DNA of 43,033 nucleotides. It comes from CAYFVR01 sp046541515 (GTDB lineage Bacteria > Desulfobacterota > Desulfobacteria > Desulfobacterales > Desulfococcaceae). The stretch is from contig JBKHDD010000024.1 of assembly GCA_046541515.1 (NCBI GenBank), positions 1 through 43,033 on the forward strand, written 5' to 3'. The position numbers and the translations under genes were made by a program. Positions 14,316-22,147 of the stretch are shown piece by piece (position 1 is the first letter of the stretch; each line of letters starts with the position of its first letter). The notes under the pieces are model-generated. The model worked only from the letters and a program-made list of their open reading frames with translations. It made no database searches and was not told the DNA's origin.

Positions 14316-16253
14316 TCACCGGGGAATCTGCCGCAACCAGAAGCCGTCGAAGCCGTCGTTGACCCGGTCCAGCAACACGGCGACCCCGGCCAGCGCCTCT
14401 TTAAGGCGCACCCGCTCCCGGCGCCGGAGGCTGTACGGGTCCAGGTAGTGGTCGGCCTCTTTGCCCGCCACAATTTTTTTCAGGTTTTCCCGAATGGAAA
14501 ATCCCAAAAGGGTTTCGAAGCTGGTCCGGACGCCGGCCGCCTCTTCGACGGAAAGGACGCCCGCCTCGGCCAGCGCCTCCAGCCGCCCCAGGGTGGAAGG
14601 CTCGGTGATCCGATGCTTGGCCGCCAGAAGACGGACGCCGCAGACGATGGGGGCCAGCCCCGCCCGCTTCAGATTCATCTCGTTTTGGTGAAGGCCGCCG
14701 GATTCGGTCCGGAAGGTGCCCAGAAAGCGGATGGGCAGCCGGTAGTCCAGATCTTCGGCGTCCACCGGATGATCGGCCATGAGGCACTCGATGAACCCGT
14801 CGAAGAGCCGGTTCCGCAACGCTTCGGCCAGGGCCATGTTGCCCCAAACCGGACGAAAATCCAGCAATACCAGCACCATGCGGGCCAGATCCGGTTCCCG
14901 GGTTTGGACGAAGCGATCCACCAGACGCAGCCAATCGTCCAAGGTCCGACGCCAGGCGGGCTCGACGGCGGAAAGGCCGTCCTTGCAGGGGACGAACCCG
15001 CAGCCGGCCAAGCCTTCCACAATCAGCGCGGAGAGGCGGGCGAAGTAGCCCTCCGCCATCCGCGCCTTTTCCGGAGGGGGCGCGGCGTAGACCAGGGCGT
15101 TGTCCTGGTCTGCGCCGAAGGTCTGCTCGTATCGGGCCGCGCTGCCGGTGTTGATCCAGCAATACTCCACCGGCGGCGCGCCCCAGCCCTCGGCCTTCAT
15201 CCGCTCCTCCGCCAGCTGGACCACCCGACGGGTCAGCCGCTCCTGAAGTTCCGACATCACGTCGAAAATTTCGCTCACCGGCGCGCCTTCGCCCGCCATG
15301 GCGTTCAGGATGTTTCGGATTTCGCCGCCCACCAGGGCCAGCCCCCGCAGATCCGGCTGGGATTCGATGTCCCGGGCGAGCAACAGGGTGCCGGCGCTTT
15401 GGGCCCGCACCAGATCGAACATGGAGACGATGCCCACCAGCTCGCCACGCTCCACGACGATGAGATGCTTGGTCTTGCCCCGCATCATCGCCACCAGGGC
15501 CTGCCCGATAAAGGCCTCGGGCCGGATTTCCAAAAGCTGGGAATGCATAATCTGTTCGACTTTGCAGGTTTCCACGTCGTAGGTCCGGCAAGCGATGAGA
15601 AACCGCACCAGATTCTTCTCGGTCAGAATCCCCCGGGGCCGGCGGCCGCCGTCCAGGGCCACCACCGCGTTGATGTCCCGCTCGGCCATGATCCGGGAAA
15701 CCGCCGTCACGGGATCGGTGGTCCGACAGGTGATGACCGGATAGGCCATCACGTCGCTGACCCGCTTTCGAAACAGGGTGGAATCGACGCCGGTGATGCA
15801 GCCGTCCGAGACCTGGGAGCCCAGCTCGGCGTATAGGAGGCGGATGCGTTCCGCCAGCAGGGTGGTGAAAAAGCCGGCGAAATCGGCGTAGCGAAACAGA
15901 AGATGCTCCAGATCGCTCCGGGGCAGCACCAGGCAGGTGAGGTTTTCCTTGGCTCGGGTGGAACCGGGATACCGCTGCTGGGAAAACACCACCGTCTCCC
16001 CGAAAAAATCGCAGGGGCGCTTCAGCGCCACCACCGACTCCTCCCGCCGGTCGTTGGCCACGACGAATTCGACCAGTCCCCGGGCCACCAGGTAGAGGAC
16101 GTCGGCGCTGGGATCCCCCTGGCGGAAGACGTAGCTGTTGGCCGGGAAGGTCCGAACCTCCATCTTGTCGGCCAGGGCGGCCAGCTCGGCCGGCGGGAGC
16201 ATTTCAAAAGGGTCGGTCCGCGTCAAAAGATTCAGGCGTTCGTTTCGGGTCAT
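14316..16253 (-). CDS. cNMP-binding / CBS-pair / DUF294 nucleotidyltransferase-like signalling protein
   Basis: The 645-residue cytoplasmic protein has four parts: a cyclic-nucleotide-binding domain (about 10-125, with ANSYVFRQGDPSADVLYLVA), two CBS motifs (about 155-285, starting VSDVMAYPVITCR and VEQIMHSQLLEIR), a DUF294 nucleotidyltransferase-like domain (about 300-450) and its helical C-terminal partner domain. The core GSAARYEQTFGADQDNALVY keeps the DQDN of this family but has Ala where a Thr or Ser is common. Relatives resemble the GlnD uridylyltransferase fold and are often coded beside acetate uptake and activation genes. Here the next genes downstream are an acyl-CoA synthetase and a SatP-family transporter. 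The start at 16253 has AAGGAG six bases upstream. Its target is unknown. Confidence 0.9.
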   Translation of the reverse strand: MTRNERLNLLTRTDPFEMLPPAELAALADKMEVRTFPANSYVFRQGDPSADVLYLVARGLVEFVVANDRREESVVALKRPCDFFGETVVFSQQRYPGSTRAKENLTCLVLPRSDLEHLLFRYADFAGFFTTLLAERIRLLYAELGSQVSDGCITGVDSTLFRKRVSDVMAYPVITCRTTDPVTAVSRIMAERDINAVVALDGGRRPRGILTEKNLVRFLIACRTYDVETCKVEQIMHSQLLEIRPEAFIGQALVAMMRGKTKHLIVVERGELVGIVSMFDLVRAQSAGTLLLARDIESQPDLRGLALVGGEIRNILNAMAGEGAPVSEIFDVMSELQERLTRRVVQLAEERMKAEGWGAPPVEYCWINTGSAARYEQTFGADQDNALVYAAPPPEKARMAEGYFARLSALIVEGLAGCGFVPCKDGLSAVEPAWRRTLDDWLRLVDRFVQTREPDLARMVLVLLDFRPVWGNMALAEALRNRLFDGFIECLMADHPVDAEDLDYRLPIRFLGTFRTESGGLHQNEMNLKRAGLAPIVCGVRLLAAKHRITEPSTLGRLEALAEAGVLSVEEAAGVRTSFETLLGFSIRENLKKIVAGKEADHYLDPYSLRRRERVRLKEALAGVAVLLDRVNDGFDGFWLRQIPR

Positions 16254-16924
16254 GGGGGGCTCCTTGTCGGACGATCGGCCCGGCGGAAAAAGCGACGGCT
16301 CGTTCGCTTGCGCGGCATCGGTCGCCGGCGAATTCAAGTGATCCAAAAGCGGGATGGGGCGAATTTCGTCGAGAGGGTGAAATGTTCCTGAGTGCGCCCG
16401 AAGGATTCCGGCAATAAATCACCGCGCCGGGAAAACCGCAAGCATTTTTTGTTGCACTGCACATCCACCGACGCGATTTTCGCGATAACGGCCGATCCCC
16501 CGGGCTCTCCCGCCGGTTTTCGGAAAACTCCGACCGTCTCCTCGGCCCCAGAACCGTCAAGAAGCCAAATTCCCAGACCAGACGTCAATCCGCCCGCCCA
16601 ACCGAGACTTGCAATCCATCGCCGAATCCGCTATAGTTCGCGCGTTTCATTTTGGGACATTTGTCTGGTTTGCCCCGGCCTCGCCGCCATGGGCCGCCCG
16701 GCGTCATGCACCCGATTTCCATCCGCTCTGCGCTGTTTCCCCTCCTTGTGCGACAAGCGACGCGAAGGCTGTTGAACGGCGACGTCGCCGCCGGCCATGG
16801 ACGGAGAATCGGGCGGCGAACCATCCCCCGGCGCGGCGTTGCCCGAATTCCCGCCGGCCGATTCCCCGCCGGGCCCTGAAACGGCGATTCGGCATCTTCA
16901 CCCCGAACCCGAAGGAGAGACCCC
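16254..16924. other. Divergent intergenic region with one clear promoter
   Basis: This 671-base gap lies between the divergent DUF294 and flavodoxin genes. It has a sigma-70 promoter at 16609-16637 pointing to flavodoxin, which leaves a leader of about 280 bases. On the minus strand a weak pair (TTGCGG, 17 bases, TTTATT near 16406-16434) could serve the DUF294 gene. A small palindrome CGCGATTTTCGCG occurs near 16474. The short ORFs are not convincing, and I recognise no riboswitch. Confidence 0.6.
16609..16637 (+). promoter_or_regulatory. Sigma-70 promoter upstream of flavodoxin
   Basis: TTGCAA (16609-16614), a 17-base spacer and TATAGT (16632-16637) make a good promoter on the plus strand. 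Transcription would begin near 16644, about 280 bases before the flavodoxin start. Confidence 0.7.
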
Positions 16925-17362
16925 ATGCCCAAGGTGCTGATCGTGTTTGCGTCCCGGACCGGAGAATCGGAACAGATCGCGGAATTGATCGGCGAGGGCG
17001 TCCGGATCGCCGGGGCCGAAGCCGTGGTCAAGAACGTCAGGGACATCAAAAAGCCGGAGGACCTGGCCGGTTACGATGCCTACGCCTTCGGTTCCTCCAC
17101 CTATCACGGCGAAATGCTGGAAAAAATGAAGACCCTGCTGTTTTTGTCCGAGCAGGCGGGACTAAAGGGCAAGGCGGGCGCGGCCTTCGGCGCATTCGGC
17201 TGGAGCGGGGAGGCGCCGGAGCGCATTTTCCAAACCATGAAAAACGTGTTCGAGATGGACATGGTCGGCGGCCCGCTGATGCTCAAATCGGCCTCCCTGG
17301 GCGGCGGCATTTCCATGGCCCAGGATTACGGCAAGGAGATCGCCGGCAAGCTGGCGGGCTGA
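16925..17362 (+). CDS. Flavodoxin
   Basis: The 145-residue protein is a short-chain flavodoxin that carries one or two electrons on FMN in the cytoplasm. The phosphate-binding loop ASRTGESEQIAELI near residues 9-22 and the later loops FGSSTYHGEM (about 55-64) and FGAFGWSGEAPE (about 88-99) are in the expected places. The start is preceded by GAAGGAGAGACCCC. It opens a run of redox genes that includes cytochrome bd, rubredoxin and FprA. The fold also occurs as the C-terminal domain of FprA at 22148-23341, with a similar FGSFGWGGEAV loop. The partner proteins are not shown by the sequence. Confidence 0.95.
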   Translation: MPKVLIVFASRTGESEQIAELIGEGVRIAGAEAVVKNVRDIKKPEDLAGYDAYAFGSSTYHGEMLEKMKTLLFLSEQAGLKGKAGAAFGAFGWSGEAPERIFQTMKNVFEMDMVGGPLMLKSASLGGGISMAQDYGKEIAGKLAG

Positions 17363-17505
17363 ATGCCACCGGGGGCCTTTTACCCTATTGCGCAACGTTA
17401 GGAGCCGAGAGCGAGGATTTCCACGATGGCCAACGAATCGGCGGCGCGCCGCGCCACCGATTGATTTCACACTCATTACACCCATAAATGGAGGAGGAGA
17501 AGATC

Positions 17506-17712
17506 ATGGCCAACACACCGCAACACTGCCCGGGATTCGAGGATTTCCGCAATCTGCAAGCCTTCACCTGCAAATGCCCCGAATGCGGCGAACCCAAGGA
17601 AATCTTCTCGGACGAATTCCACAAAAGCCACAAATGCGACAAATGCGGAAACGAAATCGATTTCACCCAGTGCCGGCTTGAGGCCACGGCGAAATCGACC
17701 GATCCCAGATAG
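17506..17712 (+). CDS. Small zinc-ribbon protein of unknown function
   Basis: The 68-residue protein has two CxxC pairs, CKCPECGEP near 25-33 and CDKCGNE near 45-51, typical of a zinc ribbon. Further cysteines precede and follow them (HCPGF near the N-terminus and FTQC near the end). The start at 17506 is set by a strong GGAGGAGGAGAAGATC site; an in-frame ATG 18 bases upstream lacks one. I do not recognise a named function. It lies between flavodoxin and cydA, which suggests a redox or stress role, but this is only context. Similar small ribbon proteins occur in anaerobic Desulfobacterota as far as I recall. Confidence 0.8.
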   Translation: MANTPQHCPGFEDFRNLQAFTCKCPECGEPKEIFSDEFHKSHKCDKCGNEIDFTQCRLEATAKSTDPR

Positions 17713-17843
17713 TCCGCGTTTCGCCGCGGGGCGGGGCCCTGGTGCGGATACCTGGCCCGGTTCGCTTTCCGGCCGCCATTCCTCACCGTCCGTATTCCGC
17801 CGTCCGGCGGACGGATGTGAAACCGGTGTTGTAAGGAGAGAAT

Positions 17844-19196
17844 ATGGACGTTGTAATGCTCTCGCGGCTCCAATTCGCGGCCGCAACCGCTTTTCATTAC
17901 CTTTTCGTCCCCCTCACCCTGGGACTTTCGGTGCTGGTCGCCTGGATGGAGACTCGGTATGTCCGCACCGGGGATGAAACGTACCTGGCCATGACCAAAT
18001 TCTGGGGCAAGCTGTTTCTCATCAATTTCGCCCTTGGCGTGGTCACCGGCATCACCCTCGAATTCCAGTTCGGCACCAACTGGTCCCGCTATTCGGCCTA
18101 CGTGGGCGACGTCTTCGGCTCCCTCCTGGCCATCGAAGCGACCACCTCCTTTTTTCTGGAGTCCACCCTCATCGGGGTCTGGATTTTCGGCTGGCGGCGG
18201 CTGTCCAAAAAGGCCCACGCCGCCGTCATGTGGGGCGTCGCCCTGGCCTCCAACCTGTCGGCGGTCTGGATCATTTTCGCCAACGGCTGGATGCAGCAAC
18301 CGGTGGGATTCGACATCCGCAACGGCCGCGCCGAACTGGTCGACTTCATGGCCGTGGTCACCAACGAATTCGCTCTCCACCAGTTTTTTCACGTCATCGC
18401 GGGAGCTTTCGTTCTGGCCGGCTTTTTCGTGATGGGCATCAGCGCCTACCACCTTCTGAAAAAACAAAAAGTGGATTTTTTCACCCGCTCCTTCCGAGCC
18501 GGCCTGGTGGTGGGCTTGTTGGCTTCCATCTTCGTGGCGGCGCAAGGCGACCTGCACGCGGTTCACGTGGCGGAAACCCAGCCCACCAAACTGGCCGCCA
18601 TGGAAGGGCTCTGGGAGACCACCACGGAGGCCCCGCTTTACCTATTCTCCCTGGCCGACGAGAAAAACGAGCGGAACATCCTCGAAATCATTCCCATCCC
18701 CGGGCTCCTCAGCTTCCTGGCCCACGGCGACGCGAGCGCGGAGGTGAGGGGGCTCAAGGAATTTCCCAGAGAAGATCGGCCGCCGGTCAACATCACCTCC
18801 CTTTCCTTCAAGGGCATGGTGGCATTGGGCACGCTGTTCATCGTGCTGGGCGTAATCGGCTGGTTCTACCGCAACAACCTGACCGCCCACCCCAATTTTC
18901 TCAAGCTGATGCTGTTCGCCATTCCCCTGCCCTACATCGCCAACCAGCTGGGCTGGGTGGTGGCGGAAGTGGGGCGGCAGCCCTGGATCGTCTACGGGTT
19001 GATGCGCACTTCGGACGCCGCGTCTCCGGTGGCCGCGTCCCAGGTAGGGGTCTCTCTGGCGGCCTTCATTCTGGTGTACGGGCTCCTGGGCGTCCTCGGC
19101 TTCTACCTGATGGCCAAATTCGCGGCCAAAGGGCCGGAAGACTATCAAAGCCCCGACGCGGATTCGGGTCTGTTCGGCATTTCGGCCAACGCATAA
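17844..19196 (+). CDS. cydA: Cytochrome bd quinol oxidase subunit I
   Basis: The 450-residue membrane protein is the quinol-oxidising, heme-bearing subunit of cytochrome bd, which reduces O2 to water. The heme b595 ligand is His18 in FAAATAFHYLF, and the b558 ligands are the His in LHQFFHVIAGAF and the Met in GRQPWIVYGLMRT. GWVVAEVGRQPW is the conserved heme motif. The Q-loop keeps QPTKLAAMEG, with the Lys and Glu of the quinol site. The Q-loop is of the short type, and the length is below that of the E. coli protein (about 520). It begins after AAGGAGAGAAT and is followed 22 bases later by cydB. In an anaerobe it mainly removes oxygen. Confidence 0.97.
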   Translation: MDVVMLSRLQFAAATAFHYLFVPLTLGLSVLVAWMETRYVRTGDETYLAMTKFWGKLFLINFALGVVTGITLEFQFGTNWSRYSAYVGDVFGSLLAIEATTSFFLESTLIGVWIFGWRRLSKKAHAAVMWGVALASNLSAVWIIFANGWMQQPVGFDIRNGRAELVDFMAVVTNEFALHQFFHVIAGAFVLAGFFVMGISAYHLLKKQKVDFFTRSFRAGLVVGLLASIFVAAQGDLHAVHVAETQPTKLAAMEGLWETTTEAPLYLFSLADEKNERNILEIIPIPGLLSFLAHGDASAEVRGLKEFPREDRPPVNITSLSFKGMVALGTLFIVLGVIGWFYRNNLTAHPNFLKLMLFAIPLPYIANQLGWVVAEVGRQPWIVYGLMRTSDAASPVAASQVGVSLAAFILVYGLLGVLGFYLMAKFAAKGPEDYQSPDADSGLFGISANA

Positions 19197-19218
19197 ACGC
19201 GAGGGAGGTACCCGCATC

Positions 19219-20247
19219 ATGGATTTACAGATCATCTGGTTTTTTCTTTGGGCGCTGCTGTGGGCCGTGTTCTTCATGACCGACGGATTCGATTTCGGCA
19301 TCGGGACCCTGTTGCCCTTTCTGGGCAAAACGGAAACCGACAAGCGGGTCATGGTCAACGCCATGGGGCCGCTCTGGGACGGCAACGAAGTGTGGCTGAT
19401 CGCCGCCGGCGGCGTCACGTTCGCGGCTTTTCCCATTTTGTACGCCGCCATGTTTTCCTCCCTCTACTCGGCGCTCATGCTAATCCTGTTCGCCCTGATT
19501 TTCCGGGGCGTGGCGCTGGAATTTCGGGGAAAAATTGGGGATCGAGGATGGCGGGCCTTTTGGGACCTGTGCATCTTCGTGGGCAGCGCGGCCCCGGCGG
19601 TGCTGTTTGGCGTGGCCTTCGCGAATTTCTTCCAGGGGCTGCCCATCGACGCGAACGGCGTCTACCAGGGCGGGCTCTTCTCCCTGCTCAACGGCTACGG
19701 CCTGCTGGGCGGCGCGCTCTTTCTCGCGCTGTTCCTGCAGCACGGGGCCATCTGGCTGGCCATCAAGTCCGAGGGCGATCTGCACGACCGGGCCGCCCGG
19801 ACCGCCGGCGGAATCTTCTGGGTCGCCCTGGGCGTGGCCCTGGCCTTCCTGATTCTGACCCGGTTCCAAACCCGCCTCTACGACAACTACTACGCCCATC
19901 CGCTTCTTTTCCTGCTGCCCCTGGTCACCTTGGCGGCCTTCGCCCAGGTGAAGATTTTTCTTAAAAAACAACGCTTTTTCATGGCCTGGTTTTCCAGCGC
20001 CCTGGTCATCGTCTCCTGCGCCTTTTTCGGCTTTATCGGCCTGTTTCCCCAAATGCTGCCCTCCAGCATCGACCCGGCCTACGGCCTGACGGCGTTCAAT
20101 TCTTCCTCCAGCCCGCTGACCCTGTCGATCATGCTGGGCGTGGTGGCGGTCTTCGTGCCCATCATTCTGTTCTACCAGACGTGGGCCTACACGCTGTTCA
20201 AAGACAAGATCACCGCGGAAGACCTGGCTTCGGAAGAAGCCTACTAA
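19219..20247 (+). CDS. cydB: Cytochrome bd quinol oxidase subunit II
   Basis: The 342-residue protein has about eight membrane segments and the family's opening pattern FFMTDGFDFGIGTLLPFLGK followed by MGPLWDGNEVWLIAAGGVTF, with the conserved WDGNEVW. It packs against CydA and completes the oxidase in the inner membrane. GGAGG lies before the ATG, 22 bases after the cydA stop, so the two are co-transcribed. No CydX-like short ORF follows. A strong hairpin lies directly after the stop. Confidence 0.97.
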   Translation: MDLQIIWFFLWALLWAVFFMTDGFDFGIGTLLPFLGKTETDKRVMVNAMGPLWDGNEVWLIAAGGVTFAAFPILYAAMFSSLYSALMLILFALIFRGVALEFRGKIGDRGWRAFWDLCIFVGSAAPAVLFGVAFANFFQGLPIDANGVYQGGLFSLLNGYGLLGGALFLALFLQHGAIWLAIKSEGDLHDRAARTAGGIFWVALGVALAFLILTRFQTRLYDNYYAHPLLFLLPLVTLAAFAQVKIFLKKQRFFMAWFSSALVIVSCAFFGFIGLFPQMLPSSIDPAYGLTAFNSSSSPLTLSIMLGVVAVFVPIILFYQTWAYTLFKDKITAEDLASEEAY

Positions 20248-20269
20248 TCCGCCGGAACCCGCGGGATTC

Positions 20270-20307
20270 CGCCCGCCCGGCCCCCTGCCGCCGGGGCCGG
20301 GCGGGCG
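20270..20307 (+). terminator. Hairpin after cydB, possible terminator
   Basis: Perfect 15-base arms, CGCCCGCCCGGCCCC at 20270-20284 and GGGGCCGGGCGGGCG at 20293-20307, enclose an eight-base loop. The following bases (CTCATTTC) lack a U run, so termination may be partial, or the hairpin may protect the cydAB message. Confidence 0.6.
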
Positions 20308-20356
20308 CTCATTTCATGAACCATCGTTCGCGAATCACGAGAAAGACAGCCTTTCC

Positions 20357-20746
20357 ATGAAGTCCTATCGTTCCATCCTGATGTTTCCGGCCCTGATTCT
20401 GGCCGCCGGCCTGGCCATCGGCGCGGCGGAGAAGATGGGAGATTACGAAATTCAGCACGAGGACGCCGGTCCCGAAAAATTCGTTTTGGAGGGCGGCGCG
20501 CCCGGCGGCGTGCCCTTCCCCCATCTGGCCCATCAATCCGCCTTGGACCAAAAGTGCGAGATTTGCCATGAAATCTTTCCCCAGAAGCGCGGATCGATCC
20601 AGGAAATGGTCGCCGCCGAAAAGTTGCGGAAAAAAGAGGTGATGAATCTGCACTGCATCAAATGTCATCGCGATTACAAACGCGAAGGCAAACCCAGCGG
20701 CCCCACTTCCTGCCGCCGGTGTCACAGCGCCGGGAACGAGGGCTGA
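20357..20746 (+). CDS. Small triheme c-type cytochrome (c7/class III-like)
   Basis: The 129-residue protein has an N-terminal hydrophobic segment (about 7-24) that should act as a signal or membrane anchor. It has three heme-binding CxxCH motifs: CEICH at 67-71, CIKCH at 100-104 and CRRCH at 119-123. Extra histidines at 56 and 59 in FPHLAH, and at 99, fit bis-His ligation of the c3/c7 type. It would carry electrons on the periplasmic side. It comes right after cydAB and before a flavoprotein gene. A role in feeding electrons to or from the quinone pool is possible but not shown. The site before the ATG is weak. Confidence 0.85.
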   Translation: MKSYRSILMFPALILAAGLAIGAAEKMGDYEIQHEDAGPEKFVLEGGAPGGVPFPHLAHQSALDQKCEICHEIFPQKRGSIQEMVAAEKLRKKEVMNLHCIKCHRDYKREGKPSGPTSCRRCHSAGNEG

Positions 20747-20758
20747 TCGGAGGCGCGT

Positions 20759-21745
20759 ATGCGTGTGCTCGGACTGCAAGGCAGCCCGCGGCTATCCGGC
20801 AACACCGCCTTTCTTCTGAATCTGATTCTGGAGGAGGCGGAACGCCAGGGCGCCGTCACTCACGAAATCGTGGTGGAAAAGCGACATATCGAACCGTGCC
20901 GGGAGTACATCACCTGCGAAACGCGAGGCTTCTGCCCCATCAAGGACGACATGAAGTCGGACGTCTACGCCCGGCTTCGGGCCGCCGACGTGGTGATCGC
21001 CGCGTCCCCGGTCTTTTTCTACAACGTGACGGCCCAGCTCAAGGCCCTCATCGATCGCAGCCAGACCCTGTGGGCCCGAAAGTACCGGCTCAACCTGACC
21101 GATCCCAACCGGGCCATGCGGCGGGGCCTGATGGTCTCCGTCGGCGCCACCAAGGGGAAAAACCTGTTCGTGGGCGTCGACCTGACCGCCCAGTATTTCT
21201 TCGACGCGGTGGGCGCGAGCTTCCACGGAACCCAGTACTACTGGAAGATCGAACATCCCGGCGACATGGCGGCCCATCCCGGGGTCCACGAGGACGTTCG
21301 GAAAACCGTGACCGATCTATTGGCGCCGTTCAAAAACCGGCGTCGGATTCTCTTCGCCTGCCTGGACAACGCCGCCAGAAGTCAGATGGCCGGGGCCTTC
21401 GCCCAAAAGATGGCCGGTGACCGGCTGGAAGTGTTGACCGGCGGCTCCCAGCCGGCGGAAAAGGTGAATCCGCGCATGGAGGAGGTCATGGCCGAACAGG
21501 GCATCGACATGGGATTTCGGGTTCCCCAATCCGTGGACGACGCCCTGCTGGAAGGCCCGCCCGAGCGGATCGTCACCATGGGCCGCGGCGAAACCTGTCC
21601 GACCGTTCCCGGCGCGGCGGTGGAAGACTGGGACATTCCCGATCCCGCCGAGGGCGACCTGGACCTCATGCGAACCATCCGGGACGCCATCGCGGCCCGG
21701 GTGGGCGAACTGATCGCCAAACTGGACGGGGAATCTCCCCGTTGA
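20759..21745 (+). CDS. Fusion of a flavodoxin-fold NAD(P)H/FMN reductase and an ArsC-like phosphatase-fold domain
   Basis: The 328-residue protein has two domains. Residues 1-190 are a flavodoxin-fold reductase of the iron-sulfur-flavoprotein type, opening RVLGLQGSPRLSGNTAFLL, with a cysteine region PCREYITCETRGFCPIKDDM. Compared with the usual four-cysteine motif the second cysteine is Tyr, so the iron-sulfur cluster may be absent. Residues 195-328 match arsenate reductases of the low-molecular-weight phosphatase fold: FACLDNAARSQMAG holds the CX5R loop (Cys201, Arg207). The usual MGCGDxCP appears as MGRGETCP, so one resolving cysteine is lost. GGAGG precedes the ATG. The domains may cooperate, with the flavin domain supplying electrons, but this is speculation. 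Confidence 0.85.
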   Translation: MRVLGLQGSPRLSGNTAFLLNLILEEAERQGAVTHEIVVEKRHIEPCREYITCETRGFCPIKDDMKSDVYARLRAADVVIAASPVFFYNVTAQLKALIDRSQTLWARKYRLNLTDPNRAMRRGLMVSVGATKGKNLFVGVDLTAQYFFDAVGASFHGTQYYWKIEHPGDMAAHPGVHEDVRKTVTDLLAPFKNRRRILFACLDNAARSQMAGAFAQKMAGDRLEVLTGGSQPAEKVNPRMEEVMAEQGIDMGFRVPQSVDDALLEGPPERIVTMGRGETCPTVPGAAVEDWDIPDPAEGDLDLMRTIRDAIAARVGELIAKLDGESPR

Positions 21746-21769
21746 ATCTCAAATCCCAAGGAGGAAACC

Positions 21770-21928
21770 GTGGACAAATACGTCTGCACCATCTGCGGCT
21801 ATGTTTATGATCCCGCCGAAGGCGACCCCGACAACGGCGTTGACCCGGGCACGGCCTTCGAGGACGTTCCCGAAGACTGGACCTGCCCCATCTGCGGCGC
21901 CGGCAAAGAGGACTTCGAAAAAGAGTAG
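21770..21928 (+). CDS. Rubredoxin
   Basis: This 52-residue protein is a complete rubredoxin of standard length. The two CxxCG knuckles are YVCTICGYVYDPAEGD and WTCPICGAGKEDF, which bind one iron. It starts with GTG at 21770 behind AAGGAGGAAACC, and the GTG gives the normal M-x-K-Y-x-C opening. It passes electrons in the cytoplasm, most likely to the FprA flavodiiron protein coded just downstream, forming the rubredoxin:oxygen oxidoreductase pair known in Desulfovibrio. A terminator follows about 50 bases after its stop, so FprA has its own promoter or relies on read-through. Confidence 0.97.
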   Translation: MDKYVCTICGYVYDPAEGDPDNGVDPGTAFEDVPEDWTCPICGAGKEDFEKE

Positions 21929-21978
21929 CGGTTGACCTTTTTCCCGGCGGCCTTATTCTTTCGTCTGTTGGCCGGAAT

Positions 21979-22014
21979 GCCCTTTTGACCGTTCGCGGCA
22001 AAAGGGCTTTTTAT
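21979..22014 (+). terminator. Intrinsic terminator after rubredoxin
   Basis: Stem GCCCTTTTG (21979-21987) pairs with CAAAAGGGC (21999-22007) and is followed by TTTTTATT. It closes the transcript of the reductase fusion and rubredoxin genes. Confidence 0.9.
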
Positions 22015-22147
22015 TCGGGGATGATTTCATTCCGCTCGGATGGCCGCCCATTTTCCGGCGGCCGTGGACGAGGGCGTCGCGCGCCCTTTTCCGCTCCCCA
22101 ATCGGGGCGCCTTCGAAGCGGATGCAATCCGATCAAAGGAAGCCGCC

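Noticed and set aside
14070..15836. A 588-codon plus-strand frame opposite the DUF294 gene
   Set aside because: It starts in the operator region of the MACS promoter and lacks any domain, while the opposite strand codes a clear four-domain protein.
17800..17814. Palindrome CCGTCCGGCGGACGG upstream of cydA as an operator
   Set aside because: It has a one-base centre and is made only of GC-rich bases. No second copy or known regulator motif supports it.
22042..22063. Hairpin GGCCGCC / GGCGGCC before FprA as a regulatory element
   Set aside because: Its loop and flanks show no known motif and it lacks a U run; by itself a seven-base GC stem is common in this genome.
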